This document shows positions 46,181 through 57,526 of a DNA stretch of 64,000 nt, piece by piece. The stretch's first letter is position 1. Each line of letters starts with the position of its first letter. A model generated the notes under the pieces. That model was not told the DNA's origin. It saw only the letters and a list, made by a program, of their open reading frames with translations, and ran no database searches. This DNA is from Corticium candelabrum (taxonomy: Eukaryota > Porifera > Homoscleromorpha > Homosclerophorida > Plakinidae), in the NCBI RefSeq assembly GCF_963422355.1, contig NC_085100.1, positions 5,228,568-5,292,567 of the forward strand, in the 5' to 3' direction. Position numbers and translations under genes: made by a program.

Positions 46181-46254
46181 AATGACAAGCAAAGATGACA
46201 GCATGCACAGAGTACAAGCAAGATACACTGGAACGAAAACGATCAAGCACAGCA

Positions 46255-46880
46255 TGATGAAACAAAAGCAGCAAAAGAAATGTTTGTATTGCAGTAAATG
46301 CCACACCTTTGGAACACAGCACTGTTCTCCGCACGAGAAGATATGCGACACATGTGGTAATGGAACCACTTTGCAAGTGTTTGCAGAGCCACACAGAAGA
46401 AGCTCTCAACTCAGAGGAAAATACTACATCTTGTTGAAGAATCACGTGACAATGCAACATTCTTCAGCAATGGTGAAGACAGTACGGGCGAGGAACAGAT
46501 GATGACGCTAACATTGACATCGACAGATTATATGCAGACTTGGAACTGAACGGAAAGTTGATAACCTCTCAGCTAGACACGGGCGCTACGTGTAATGTAG
46601 TGAGAAAAGAAGACATGCCAAATATTGAATCACTGCAGAAGACAAATCAAGTACTATCCTCGTACAATGAAAGGAAAATCACTCCTTTGGAGAAATGTCA
46701 TGTGATACCGAGGAATCCCTGCAATAGAAGACGATACAAGAAGGAATTTGTGGTGATAGAGACTGCCACAACCCCAATGCTGAGGGCACAAACTGCACAA
46801 GAGATGACACTGCTACATGTGCACCACGAAAATATTCAGTCCACATATATCTATGGCGCAGATCAAATGAGCCAGAATTG
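46255..46880 (+). pseudogene. Zinc knuckle and aspartic protease of the LTR element
   Basis: A Cys-rich knuckle CLYCSKCHTFGTQHC and a second CDTCG sit at 46280-46350. After a frameshift the protease reads KLITSQLDTGATCNVVRKED; the DTGA triad is intact, followed by a flap-like region TPLEKCHV. Frame open to 46880. Confidence 0.78.
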
Positions 46881-46959
46881 ACAAAGCAAGAAATATGCAG
46901 CAGATATTCAGATATTTTACTGGAGAAACTGGAAAGCTAAAAGGGAAACACATCTGAAT

Positions 46960-47515
46960 ATCAACAGGGACATACAACAAGTGAAGAACCCCAATTGCAA
47001 TACATAACAGAGAGAAGACTGAGATATGCAGATTAGAGAGGAATGGAATGATTGAGAAAGAAGATGGGCATGTTGACTGGATATCAAGTCTAGTCCCGGT
47101 GGTGAAACAAAACAACAAGCTAAGAATATGTATTGATTCTCAACCTTTGAATCAAGCCTTATGTCGACACATTATCCGATGCATACAATGGAAGAGTTAC
47201 TGCCAGAATTGAGTGAGGCAAAATACTTCAGTGTGTTAGATGTCAAAAGCGGATATTAGCACATCAAACTTGATGATGATTCTAGTCGACTGACAGCATT
47301 CAACACACCATATGATCTATTCACCGCTAGAAACACAACCACCACAACAAACACAGTTGGAGAAGGATCTCGAGAGTATAAACATGTCGCAACATCTTGC
47401 CATAAGACTGAACACGCTAACAAAGACTCAAGCGGCCACAAGCAGAGATACCACTCTTCAGCAATTAAGTGAGACGATAGCAAGAGGATGGCCAAATTAC
47501 AAAAAATAATCACCC
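46960..47515 (+). pseudogene. Truncated reverse transcriptase of the LTR element
   Basis: LERNGMIEKEDGHVDWISSL and LRICIDSQPLNQAL (fingers) then YFSVLDVKSGY (first catalytic Asp region) and LTAFNTPY. Straight after FNTPY the sequence jumps to a linker with ESINMSQHLAIRLNTLTKTQ, so the YVDD-bearing palm, thumb and RNase H were deleted. The deletion junction is at about 47320. Confidence 0.75.
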
Positions 47516-47655
47516 GAGCTCCTTAACCGATTACTATGAACATCAAAGATGGACTTATCATGAGAGGAGACAGACTAGTTATACCACCACAATCATACAG
47601 GAAAACAACCGTGCCACATTCACGGATCACATGTAGGCATGATGAGATGCCTTAA

Positions 47656-48136
47656 GGCTGGTTCACAATATGCATGCGCTGCAATCCAATCTGACGGTGT
47701 GCGCCAACATTAAAGGATGCCGCCGTCGAAGCACAGTGGCACACAGAGGAGCACAACAATAGGATCAGTTCTATTACAATGCGCTTGAGCGGAAACATCG
47801 TAAGCCAAACAGGAAATGTCATTTATACTTCTCTAATCACCGAACATGTCTAATTGGTCACGAGATGTAGCATAGCAATGTCCAGAAATTCAGGTAGAGA
47901 ACGTGTCATGGAGAGCATCGAAGAGCTTCTAATAGAAGCTGTTAGACGACTTCCTTGTTAGTGGGAGTGCAAAGCAAGCCCTATACAAATGCCAGAGCCA
48001 GAGAGAATGCGTGGTGCAGAGGTGACACGTAATAGTCACGTGGCTAGCATATTGTCATGTGACAATTATTACATAATCAAATCATAGTTGCCGGAGCACA
48101 GTGCAAGCACGCGGTCCGTATTGTGAACAACGATCT
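47656..48136. mobile_element. GTTCACAA-type MITE inside the LTR element
   Basis: Left end follows TTAA (47652-47655) and reads GGCTGGTTCACAATATGCA. The right end, inverted, reads GTTGTTCACAATACGGACCG. It lies between the truncated RT and the integrase. The right TTAA is not preserved. Related to the 30079-30701 MITE. Confidence 0.6.
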
Positions 48137-48224
48137 GTAGTGCCACTTGTGGATTGGACGCATATTGTGAACGTGCATGCATTTATAGTAAACAAGCCTT
48201 TATAAGAACAAGGGTACACGTCTA

Positions 48225-48990
48225 CTGGCTAAGGATGACAACAGACATCAAAGACTGTGTTGGCAAGTGCAGAATTTGCAACAAATACCAACCAAGACAG
48301 CAGAAGAAACTCTACAACTCCATCCAATACCGAGGAGACCATGGGAATGTGTTGAAGCCGATTTATTCTCATTTGGAGAAAGAAACTACATGGCCACTGT
48401 AGACAACTACAGTAACTTTTTTAAGAGGTAGACAGCATGGAAACAACAACAACACAAGCAATAATCAGAGTGTTGAAGCAGCATTTTGATCAACATGGCA
48501 TACCAGACACATTAATTACTGACAATGGTCCTCAGTTCAGCTCAACGCAGTTCGGGAAATTTCAACAAACGTGAAAATTCAACCTTCAAACAAGTAGCCC
48601 TGAACAACCAAAGTCAAATGGAAAGCTGGAAATGCTGTCAAAATCATGAAAAACATAATGAGGAAAGCCATAACAGCAAAATGGGACCCATATTTGTGTC
48701 TACTAGACTACGGAACACGCAAACTTAAGGAATGAACACCAGCCTTGCTCAAAGACTTTTCAGTAGGAGAACCAAAACCCTGCTTCCAACATCCACACAG
48801 CTACTAAAACCTACAGTTCAGGAGTCAAAATCCTTGATAAGGAATACATCGACACAGGAGTACTGTGTACCACTTTGACAAAGGAGCCAAGGATAAATGG
48901 GAACTAACAAAAATCAATCTGTCAGAAATCAACCAATAGACACCTCACAAGAATGAAAGGAAGGTGTGACAACAAGACAAATCGACAGGA
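48225..48990 (+). pseudogene. Integrase of the LTR element
   Basis: Zinc domain piece MTTDIKDCVGKCRICNKYQP (the CxxC half of HHCC), then the core: a Phe-rich ATVDNYSNFF with the first Asp in another frame, HFDQHGIPDTLITDNGPQFS with the second Asp at ~48.52 kb, and EQPKSNGK-like residues (ExPKSNGKA) at ~48.6 kb holding the Glu region. Frameshifts at 48400 and 48560. Remainder to 49270 is the integrase tail and untranslated sequence. Confidence 0.75.
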
Positions 48991-49287
48991 GATCCTACAA
49001 GGTGACAACAACCAATGGCAGAGTTTATCGTAAAAACAAATACATCTAAAACCGACAAAGAAAATAACACATTTGGAGAAGACACCACAGCCAACCAAGG
49101 GTCAAAGAAAACCAACAGCCATAAGACAGACAGGACAACTCGGACACAGCAGACACCAAATGACTAGAAAAAGACAGCAACAGGAAGTGGAAGAGTCGTA
49201 GTGACATCTAAGTATCTAAGAGACAATGTTTGCAAGTAAAACAACATTACTTTTTTTTCTTTGTCTTTTTCCGTAAAGAAAAAGGGA

Positions 49288-49403
49288 TGTAGTAGGAGTG
49301 GTTTATAGTGGGCGGACTACATGTATTATAATAGCGTACAACACTAAGACAATACAGTTTAGTATACACCTATACTCTGTGTATAAGAAGCACTGTCATT
49401 ACA
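49288..49403 (+). repeat. 3' LTR of the Ty3/gypsy element
   Basis: 116 bp, TG...CA, preceded by a polypurine tract (49275-49287) and followed by GACTC. Confidence 0.92.
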
Positions 49404-49627
49404 GACTCCACCCGCCAATTACCACAATACACTACATCACCCCCTCCTTAGCTCAGACAATGTCCAACCAACGTGCACTATAAGTCCAAACAGTCTGGTG
49501 GTTTCAAACTTGTGGCGGATTCCTATGCAACGTCGACAAACTTGTCAGTGCTGGAACAGCTTCAGCCTCCTGAGGAACCTCTTGGGGTTATTCTAACTCC
49601 CTTTCTGTGTTTCATGATCAGTAATGG

Positions 49628-50540
49628 ATGAATGTAAAGATGTTGGATACCAAGCAGTCTAATGTGCCTGTACAGAAACGTTTGATATGGAGAGAAGCTA
49701 AGGAGAGAGACAAAATTAGTTATCGTCAGTGCGTGGATTGGGAGCTAAGGAATATTGTACTTCCGGCAGAGGCAGCTGTATGTAACGAACCTGAATCATG
49801 TGATCATAGGCAACAGTTGCAAATTATCATACTATGACAACTTCGTTGGATCTTTACATAAAGCCGCTAAGTTAAGTATACCTTGGAGAAAAGGATTTAG
49901 TGTCAGGAAGATTGGCTGGAACGAAGATATCAAGGAACTAAAGTGGGAAGCTAAAGAAAAGTTTCTCTTATGGCAATCTGCTGGCAAGCCTCTCGCTGGA
50001 GATCTGCATTCAGCAATGTTCATGTCAAGGAAACATTTCAAAAGGAGAGTGAAAAAATTGAAACTGAAAGAAAGAGAAGACTTGTGCAAGAATTTGATGA
50101 AGGACATCAAGGATGAAAATCCCATGGACTCTTGGAAGAAAATAAGGTACGAACTGGGTACTTCCTCAGTGAGCAAGCCAACAAGGATAGGGGACGCAAT
50201 CTCTGAGGATAAAATTCTAAACTTGTGGAAGCCACATTTTGGAGCTATCACAAACAGTGAATCTGAACCTAAAACAATGAAGAATGTCCATTAAATGCAA
50301 ACAGGTTGGTAATACAAAATTACTATGATGGGTTGCCAATGTTCATCCTTCTGAAGTGGTTAGGTCTACTAATAGTCTGAAGTTGAATAAATCTGCGGGG
50401 ATAAATGGACTTGAAGCTGAACATTTGAGATATGGTGGATCTGCTCTGTCAATCCATTTGAGTATTGCCTTTTCGGGATTTCTGAGGCCTTCTCTTGTTC
50501 CTAGTCAGTGGCTACAATCCTCTATTGTTCCAGTCACTCA
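49628..50540 (+). pseudogene. LINE fragment B, left half (pre-RT linker and RT start)
   Basis: Frames read KRLIWREAKERDKISYRQCV, GWNEDIKELKWEAKEKFLLW, SAMFMSRKHFKRRVKKLKLK and IRYELGTSSV, the long linker of CR1/Jockey-group LINEs, then LNKSAGINGLEAEHLRYGG and SQWLQSSIVPV, the RT opening. It stops exactly where the 4.1-kb TTAA element begins; the next residues (Lys-Asp...) are found at 54662. Few defects in this half. Confidence 0.8.
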
Positions 50541-51309
50541 AGGGGAAGTTTCAACAAAAATGAATGTAACTTGTATGAGTAGATCTTACAAAGACAAATC
50601 GATCAGTATAAGTTACTTCGTTATCTTCACTTTCGTAAAACGAGAACGAGCAATGTTTCTGTGATGTGCAACGCCCACTGGGAAGGAATCTATGCGTTTC
50701 CAGACAACTACTACAGATATATCGAGAATGCCAAAGAATGTGAATGCAAGAATATTACTCTCTGTTCGCATTGACCTTGCACTCGGAAGTGACTAATGAT
50801 GCAGCTGTATTCGTTTACCACACTCAGATGTTAAGTGATATCACATTAACTGTACAATTTAGAGATCATATTACAATGCAAGGATGTTAGGTAACAGTAG
50901 AGGAAGTTGCAGACTATCAAGACGAAACAAAACGAGAAGAGGAGTCAGAAATACCAAGCAACTACTCGCAAAACAAGAGCAACTGTGAGTTGATGTTAAT
51001 GCAGCAGACCGTTTAGTGACCTTGCTAATTGGCTACTTCCTCTATTAGCAACTTCTTGTAAAGTTATACCTTCTGAATGAGTTAAGAACCCTAACAACTC
51101 TTGATATGCAAAGCCTTATCAAACTGCCTGTGTAATTCATATGCTGTCGGTACCCTAACTATAGAAAATCCTGGAACTGGTGGTTTCAAATGATAGCAAG
51201 ATCATCACTGTCCGCCCCATTGTGCAGAAGATATTACAGAATTTCAAAAGAGCAAGGTCAACGCGAACAGAGAGTAGAAAGACCTACCTTCTTGCCGTCA
51301 GTGGTTCCT

Positions 51310-51725
51310 CTCTAAAGTAAAATGGTGTCGGTAGAACTGTTTTCCCGTCATAATTTCAAGCAGAATTCTTCATTACTACTAGAAAATGTGCTTTTGTTTG
51401 AGTATTTGTTTATCCTTGTTCTTTTAATATCCAAAGAGAAACGTTTTCAGTACACCGTCCAGTGTGTACAACAGAGGATGATTCCATTTTCACATCCAGA
51501 ATTGTAAAAGAAAGTGAACATACTGGATGTAAAAAGAGGCTTGTCCTCTGTAGCACACACTAGACGGCCCGCTAAAAACGTTTCTCTTTGGATATTAAAA
51601 GAACAAGGATAAACAATTACTCAAGCAAAAGCAAGTTCTCTAGGTAAGCCGTAGTAATGGGAAATGCTGTTAGAAAGTCTGATGGGAAAACAGCTCTGCT
51701 GACACCGTTTTACTCTAGAGAGCAA
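51310..51725. repeat. Internal long palindrome of the 4.1-kb element
   Basis: Left arm 51310-51470 and right arm 51545-51725 are inverted copies, sharing for instance CTTGTTCTTTTAATATCC and AGAGAAACGTTT. The pairing extends outward in pieces: a peptide-like block RQIDQYKLL occurs at about 50590 (+) and 51870 (-). Confidence 0.8.
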
Positions 51726-52794
51726 CCACTGAGGGCAAGTACGCAGATCTTCATAATATCTTCGCATTCACATTCAGCATTCTTGATATATCCGTAGCAG
51801 TCATCAGTAAACACATTGATTCCTTGTTTACGAAAGCAAAGATAATGAAGTAACTTATACTGATCGATTTGCCTTTTAGTCCACTGGCCAAAGTCTAAAA
51901 GACGCCTAGAAATCAACTTTCATTGCCCCCATCTTGCAAGAAAGGTTTTTTGACGGTAAATGGTAGCCAAAATAGTCACTGACAAAATTCAAAATGTTGC
52001 CACTTACAAACATTGTCCTTTTTTGAAATAATAACTAATATCTAATGTGCGCATCGCCTCGGGTGGCAAGTGATGGTTATACGGGTATCTACGTACTTAC
52101 AAAACGCTGAAAGCATTTTTAGAGGGGCTGTTTGTCACGTTTTGTACGTAACAAAGCAAATAGAAGGTTGTATAAGTAAGGTAATTTATCCTTAAGGTTA
52201 TAAATGCAACGTGCCAGGCTGCCAGTGCCGTAAATTTAGAGGCGGCCTAGCGTGTAACATGGGTGTGGGTTAGGAAACATTGTTAGCTAAGTCTCTAATT
52301 AGACTTGCCAGAGTAACAATAATTCTAAAATATTTTTAGTCGTCGTCTGAATCGGAGTTGAACTATTATTGTTACTTCTTCTGTGGCCTATCATCTAGCA
52401 TGTGCTGCAGTAAAAGGTCTGTGCAGTTAGAACGGTGACAGGTCACTGGCCCATTGAGCCATGCCGCAATCACGTCGATATTTACAGTTGCCAAGTTTCT
52501 GAAAGCAATCGCATGTACATCCGGTCCTCCACTATACAGTTGAGGCTGTTTTCTTGAAGTTTTAATAGCTCTAGAGTATTGAATCTACTTTGTGCTTGTG
52601 CGTTTAACTAGAATGACAGCTTTCATGGTACTACAGGTAGTAACAAATTTTACCAGCAACGAAATTTAAGTCGGTCACTGTGCGAGTGAGAAACGCAGTC
52701 CTATCGTCTCCTTCATTTTCAGCAGTCTTGTGAACTGTTTCTCCAACGTTCTTAATTAATATTCATACCGCATGTATAGCTATATGACAATTTC

Positions 52795-53361
52795 TCAACT
52801 CTTCGTCTGGTCTTTTGTGACAAAGCAGACACCTACCGCCCAGTGAATTGATCCCTTTGCCGCATTAGTGGATGTATACTTGTACTTCTGGAAGTCATTA
52901 CTGACATGCAGGTGTACTGGCAGCAACAACAGGTGTTGCAGTATAGTGCGGTGCATGTCAGCTAGCTTTGATGCAGTAAACGACCAAGGTACATACGTTT
53001 GTATGTATACACGTTCGGCAGCAGATACGGTATGGTAATTTCCTTCTAGCTCGTCCACTGAATACGTCCTGAATTGTTTATCTCCGTTAATTAGAATTCA
53101 ATAATTAGCTATATTGGTAGCGTTCAGAAATGTCAACCAGGTGGCAAGTGTAAACTCCATCAGTTCGATTATGACCAGGCGGACATGCAGGGCCTTTGAG
53201 AGTCTACTACTGGTTGAACACATACACGTACATCGGTTAGCTCGTGCTCTAGGGAACTTCTTAGCATGAGGCTTTTCGAGAGCAATTTCGCACAAGTCGC
53301 TGGTCGCCTCTACGTCCTTAGCTAGTGACCTACTTGCAATGATGGAACAATTCAGTGTCAC
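52795..53361 (-). CDS. Two unknown open frames inside the 4.1-kb element
   Basis: Minus-strand frames with FTASKLADMHRTILQHLLLL and HVSNDFQKYKYTSTNAAKGS (52795-53058), and DVEATSDLCEIALEKPHAKK with RANRCTCMCSTSSRLSKAL (53098-53361). Donor-like GGTAG|GTGTCT and CGCCTG|GTCATA follow them. They may be transposon ORF pieces or captured host exons. No family recognised. Confidence 0.25.
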
Positions 53362-53514
53362 AAAAAAACAGATCTATACTGCAAATCTGAAATCAAATGA
53401 AACTGCCATGTTCATTTGTTTATAGCGTGGCGTTCACATCCATACTAGAAATTAATACACATCATTTCAAACTAAACTCACAACGATGTGAGTCTATACC
53501 TCACCTATAGAACT

Positions 53515-53560
53515 CTAGGAGTCAGAAATATCTCTGACTCGAGGCACGATCTAGGGGATC
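53515..53560. repeat. Small hairpin
   Basis: CTAGGAGTCAGAAATA and TATCTCTGACTCGAG form an imperfect stem in the 4.1-kb element. Confidence 0.5.
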
Positions 53561-54657
53561 GAGATGTGAGCTTTGACAACAAGATTCTACAGTTAGTCTG
53601 TTGGCAGCTCATGCATGCATGTACTAGCACAACCAATGCATGAATTCAAAGCAACGACATGCAGGTATCTTATACATAACTCGCGGTTATTTCTGTGATC
53701 ATGATATTTCTGCAAATACTGCGAAGTAATCACGGAGTGCCCACAACTAAAATTTGCAAATATTTAGTCATGTATTCTTGGAGTCCCAGGCAATCACTGC
53801 ATGTTCATTCACCTGCGCAGTAGTTTGAAACATGTTGCACGTGAAACTGCCGTGTGCAAGAAGGTCGCTTTGGTATGAGCTTACTTAGAATTAGACATAC
53901 GTTGATCGCTATTTTAGAGAAATTGCATGGCTTCAGAGCTTGCAAAGCAAACCGCTATGTATCCCACGTATTTTAGTGAGCAAAGCAATGAACAACAAGG
54001 CTATAGACCGGTATAGAAGGCAACAATACAACTAGATCTAGTAACGTTCTGTCGTTGCAATGCAGAAATTTAATCAATTCTCAAATCGCACCAGCTAGAT
54101 AATTATATGGTATACTACAATACGCTTGGTGAACAATATTATAAAATTTGAAAAGGGTGTCGATTACTTTGCGGTAGACAGTTAAACTGTTCAAACTTAA
54201 TGCTAAAAATCATCTAATAGTACGAGAGGCCATATAGTAGAAGAAACCAGTTTATAGAAACCCCACATCAATGTAACTGCAACCCACGCCTGGTTCACAG
54301 TTTCCTGTATGTTAACATTAGACGCCAACTGGAAGACACATATACTTCTAGTCAATGTACAACTGCAAAATTCCGCAAACCTCTCTATCGTATGTGAGAG
54401 AGAAAAGCAACGTTGAGACCTGTATGCAGGCACTGGACGCGCAAGGCGATTAGATCGTCGTAATTTATCAACAATGGACAGCTTTTGAAAGTGGCAACAA
54501 ATCGAAATTAGCCAACAAGTACTTCATCTAGCATGTGCTACTAAAAAACATTCCTTGCAAGATGGGGGCAATGAAACTTCATTTCTCGTAGTTGGCCGAT
54601 GGACTATTTGTAAAATCTACTCATACAAGTTAAGTTCATTTTTGTTGGACTTCCCCT

Positions 54658-55078
54658 TTAAAGACATAAAACGTGATGTTTCGAATCAGGATAATTATTG
54701 TGGAATTGCTATCTCATGTGTGGCATCTAAAGCATTGGAAATGATTATATGTGATAGAATCAAGAATGATGCCTGTTTTCTTGGAAGAGACAATTTGGCT
54801 TCAAGAAGTCGCATAGTTGCTCTGATTGTTGATATGTCCTAAAAAATCTATCAATTATTATTTGACTCGAGGAAATCATGAAATGTATCTCTATGCTTTA
54901 GACCTTTCTAAAGCTTACAACCGGGTCTCTCATTATCGATTGCTCAATAAACTTTTGGATTTGCAATGTCCTATCTATGTCGTGAAGTTTCTGCGTACGT
55001 GGTACGCTAATCAACTTATGAGAATAAAGTGGAATAGTAGGTTGTCTGAGACATTCATAGTCCGCACAATACCAGACT
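54658..55078 (+). pseudogene. LINE fragment B, right half (RT palm)
   Basis: Continues LINE B after the insertion: KDIKRDVSNQDNYCGIAISC, KALEMIICDRI, then in other frames YALDLSKAYNRVSHYRLL (palm A, catalytic Asp) and WYANQLMRIKWNSRLSETF. A stop near 54840 and a frameshift disable it. Ends where the minus-strand R2-like LINE fragment begins. Confidence 0.8.
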
Positions 55079-55630
55079 GATACGTCGACTCGATCTGCTG
55101 TAACCCTAGCATACAGCCGGTCAACGTCGGCCGCAGGATGGTGAACACCATGCATAGATAGAAGTTTCCTGGTTTATCGATCCAGCTGCTGCAAGTCCGT
55201 GGTCCTCCAATGAATGACACCAAAACCATAAGTGAGAACCAGCAGTGCAAACCCATTGATGGCAGAATCTTGTTCCGACCATACAACTCAGTCCGGAGAA
55301 CCATCTTCACTCTGCAAAAGTATTCACGACGGAGTGTCTCCCGCATAGTGGTGTTCTGGATACTGTTACTCTCGTCCACACCCAAATACTTGGAGACTTG
55401 ACCCGGTTCCAGACAGTTGATGGTGTCCGTTTTCCTACCGTCACCCCAGCATTGTGTTTAGAGAGCTTGCCATTGACAAAGTGTGCAACAACACACTTGT
55501 CCAGACCAAAGCTCATCTGGATGTCATCAGCAAAGGTAAGAACCATGTGCAACAACCCTTTCAGCTGATTAGGATTTCTGCCATACATCTTCAGATCATC
55601 CATGCAAAGTAGATGACCGACAAGCTGACA
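55079..55630 (-). pseudogene. Second fragment of the R2/NeSL-like LINE
   Basis: Minus-strand frames MDDLKMYGRNPNQLKGLLHM, TFADDIQMSFGLDKCVVAHF (contains the ADD catalytic pair) and RREYFCRVKMVLRTELYGRN correspond to 19.6-19.0 kb in the larger copy, with 85-90% similarity by eye. Here the ADD motif is kept, while the 19.5 kb copy reads SDD. Confidence 0.8.
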
Positions 55631-55634
55631 TTTA

Positions 55635-55980
55635 TTATTATACTATATAATACTTAATTACTTTTCTCTTTGTCTGGGACCACAAATTTTAAGTCTGGGG
55701 TGACAATTTGCCCAATCACCATGAAAACAGCAACCCTGTTTGATGGGAAAGGTTCTAAATATTAGGATGACCAGAAGGTTTAGCCCTAGGCAATGAGGAT
55801 TTACAGGAGTAAAATTAATTAATTTCTACCACAGATGGTGGAGGTTAGACTTTAGTGCACTTTTTGGCAGTGGAACCGACCCCTAGGCCTAGAGCAGCAG
55901 CTCTGGGATCCAGCAAAAGTTTTACCCTAGAGTGTCAACTCCTCCAGAGGTTTTGTCCGGCTGGAGATCTACCACAGGCT
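55635..55980. other. Unassigned sequence
   Basis: Nothing recognised between the LINE fragment and the THAP element. Confidence 0.4.
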
Positions 55981-55987
55981 GCATTAA

Positions 55988-56967
55988 AGGGTAACTGCAA
56001 CACAAATCAAAAATTCTTTTATGTTGGAAATCGATAGCTCAGTTGCATACATGACAGAAAATAGTTTTAGATTTTCAAGTTAAGTCTTTGCTGAGAAATA
56101 GCAGGTCAAAGTTGCTACCGGTTCTTTAAGTTCCGGTAACAGGTGTGGTGTAGTGTACACATCACAGAGAGGAGACTCCACGGTACGTGTATTGTAAACA
56201 AAGAAATCTGTGGAAAGAGTGGTTCAGTGCTGTGTGGCTGCAGGATGCACCAATTCTCGCAAGTCATACGCAAGTGGTGTTTCGATTTCCAAAGATCCTC
56301 AAGCTAAGAAAAGAGTGGGAATTGCAAATAAGAAGGACAATCACAGAGACGTTTGTGTCGTTCGGGCGACTACAACTGACTATAACGCGTCCTACTGAGT
56401 CGCCAGGAGTCTGTAGTAGCCACTTTAAGCCTGATTGCTTCGAGATACAGCCAGGCCTATTCAAGAACTTAGTCTAGGTTGTAAAAGAGCGAAATTGAGG
56501 CCACCATTTTCCATCTACCTGCCTCCACAATTCAAGATTGCAGCACGTACTCTGGAACCTTCGCAAAAGAAAACAAAAAAGCGCATTTGAGAAATGGAAA
56601 AATGAGAGCAAGAAAGAATCTTGTGCAGGAGTAAAACTACTGCAAATGGCTAAGAGAGATCAGACTCTTGATGACTAGACTTGCGTATAGCTGCTTGATC
56701 ATCATGTATAGTGAATGCAGTCGCATGCATTACAGTATAGTGAAGTGTGTCAACGTGAACTCAACGCACAACATCAACTCATTTTGTTCTCTTTCTCACA
56801 GCATTAGCTCTAGATAGAGTTTGCATGAACTCACCAGTACACTGTGCCATTATTGTCGCTATTCAACATTATTATCGCATCATTATTTGAGACAACCTCA
56901 AATATGTTTTGACAGCACTATCGATTTAACATAAAAGAATTTTTGATTTTTGCTTTGCAGTCACCCT
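55988..56967 (+). mobile_element. THAP-domain DNA transposon derivative (~1 kb, Kolobok/P-like)
   Basis: Inverted ends of about 45 bp: AGGGTAACTGCAA at left and AGGGTGACTGCAA from the right, both continuing through AAAAATTCTTTTATG and ATCGATAG. The left flank is TTAA (55984-55987), the right flank CTAG, compatible with a mutated TTAA duplication. Inside is a broken THAP zinc finger: CCVAAGCTNSR, then a basic PQAKKRVGIANKKDN and CSSHFKPDCFE in another frame (C2CH signature with the CSxHF.xxxF end). No catalytic domain remains. Confidence 0.8.
56190..56580 (+). pseudogene. THAP domain remnant
   Basis: DNA-binding THAP finger of the ~1 kb element. Frames change between 56210-56280 and 56400-56470, so the domain is broken. 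First Cys pair, basic middle and the Cys-Ser-Ser-His-Phe end are visible; the conserved Trp region is replaced by RDVCVV. Confidence 0.7.
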
Positions 56968-56969
56968 CT

Positions 56970-57520
56970 AGTTTATAATTATATAACAGTTTCCAACTAC
57001 CACCTAGAGAACATGCCCTAAAATCTAAACAGACTTTACTGAAACACGTACTTGAGCCCAGCTGACAGAAACGGTAGTATCGGAATGTCTCCAGTGCTCT
57101 TATTTGTTCTGAACTGCATGCACACGTGACTACAAAATCAAGCCTAAATTACACCTAAATGTGATATTCAAAGCATAAAATGCTACTGTATACTCACATT
57201 CCTGTCGCGAAAAAGCCTACAGTGACAGCTGTGGCTATCCAAGACGTGAACTGTAGCAAATCCATTACGTGTACGAATACGGAGCTCCCGTATGTGTGCC
57301 TAAAGTGTAGCAGGCGAACCCAGCGGCAACCACTAGATGCAGAAGCTGTAATATTATCTAATAGGGTCTTTAGTTGTACAGCTGAGCATCTGCCATGCAT
57401 GCCCTTAGGACTCCGACTGCACCAAGATTGTACAGCAAATGCACTAAAAAATTCTCTTATGTAAAAGACCTCGGACTCCAGACGTTCCACTTTGTACTCC
57501 TGTGGGGCTCGGCACGTCAC
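56970..57520. other. Upstream region of the sulfatase gene
   Basis: No repeat recognised. An open plus-strand frame (57180-57464) does not resemble a known protein. It probably includes the GNS promoter and 5' untranslated region. Confidence 0.4.
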
Positions 57521-57526
57521 CGAACA

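Larger units (their letters stand above)
45434..49403 (+). mobile_element. Ty3/gypsy LTR retrotransposon, structurally complete but decayed
   Basis: 3970 bp with two 116-bp LTRs (45434-45549 and 49288-49403) that begin TGTAGTAG and end CATTACA, differing at about ten positions (~91% identity). The 5-bp duplication GACTC flanks both ends (45429-45433 and 49404-49408). Just inside the 5' LTR is a primer-site-like GGTGTCACAAGTG, and before the 3' LTR a polypurine tract AAAGAAAAAGGGA. Between them are gag, protease, a truncated RT and integrase, all broken. A MITE is inserted at ~47656. The LTR divergence suggests an old insertion. Confidence 0.92.
50541..54657. mobile_element. 4.1-kb TTAA-type DNA transposon inserted into LINE B
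   Basis: Terminal inverted repeats of about 45 bp or more start AGGGGAAGTTTCAACA on the left and AGGGGAAGTCCAACA from the right, and stay aligned through AACTTGTATGAGTAG. TTAA lies after the right end (54658-54661); the left flank has CTCA in its place, which is TTAA with two changes. The ends also recur in mosaic form inside (51860-52020). No full transposase is seen. Short minus-strand frames inside (52795-53058, 53098-53361, 54203-54433) match nothing known. TTAA target and AGGG ends fit Kolobok-like elements by inference. Confidence 0.8.
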
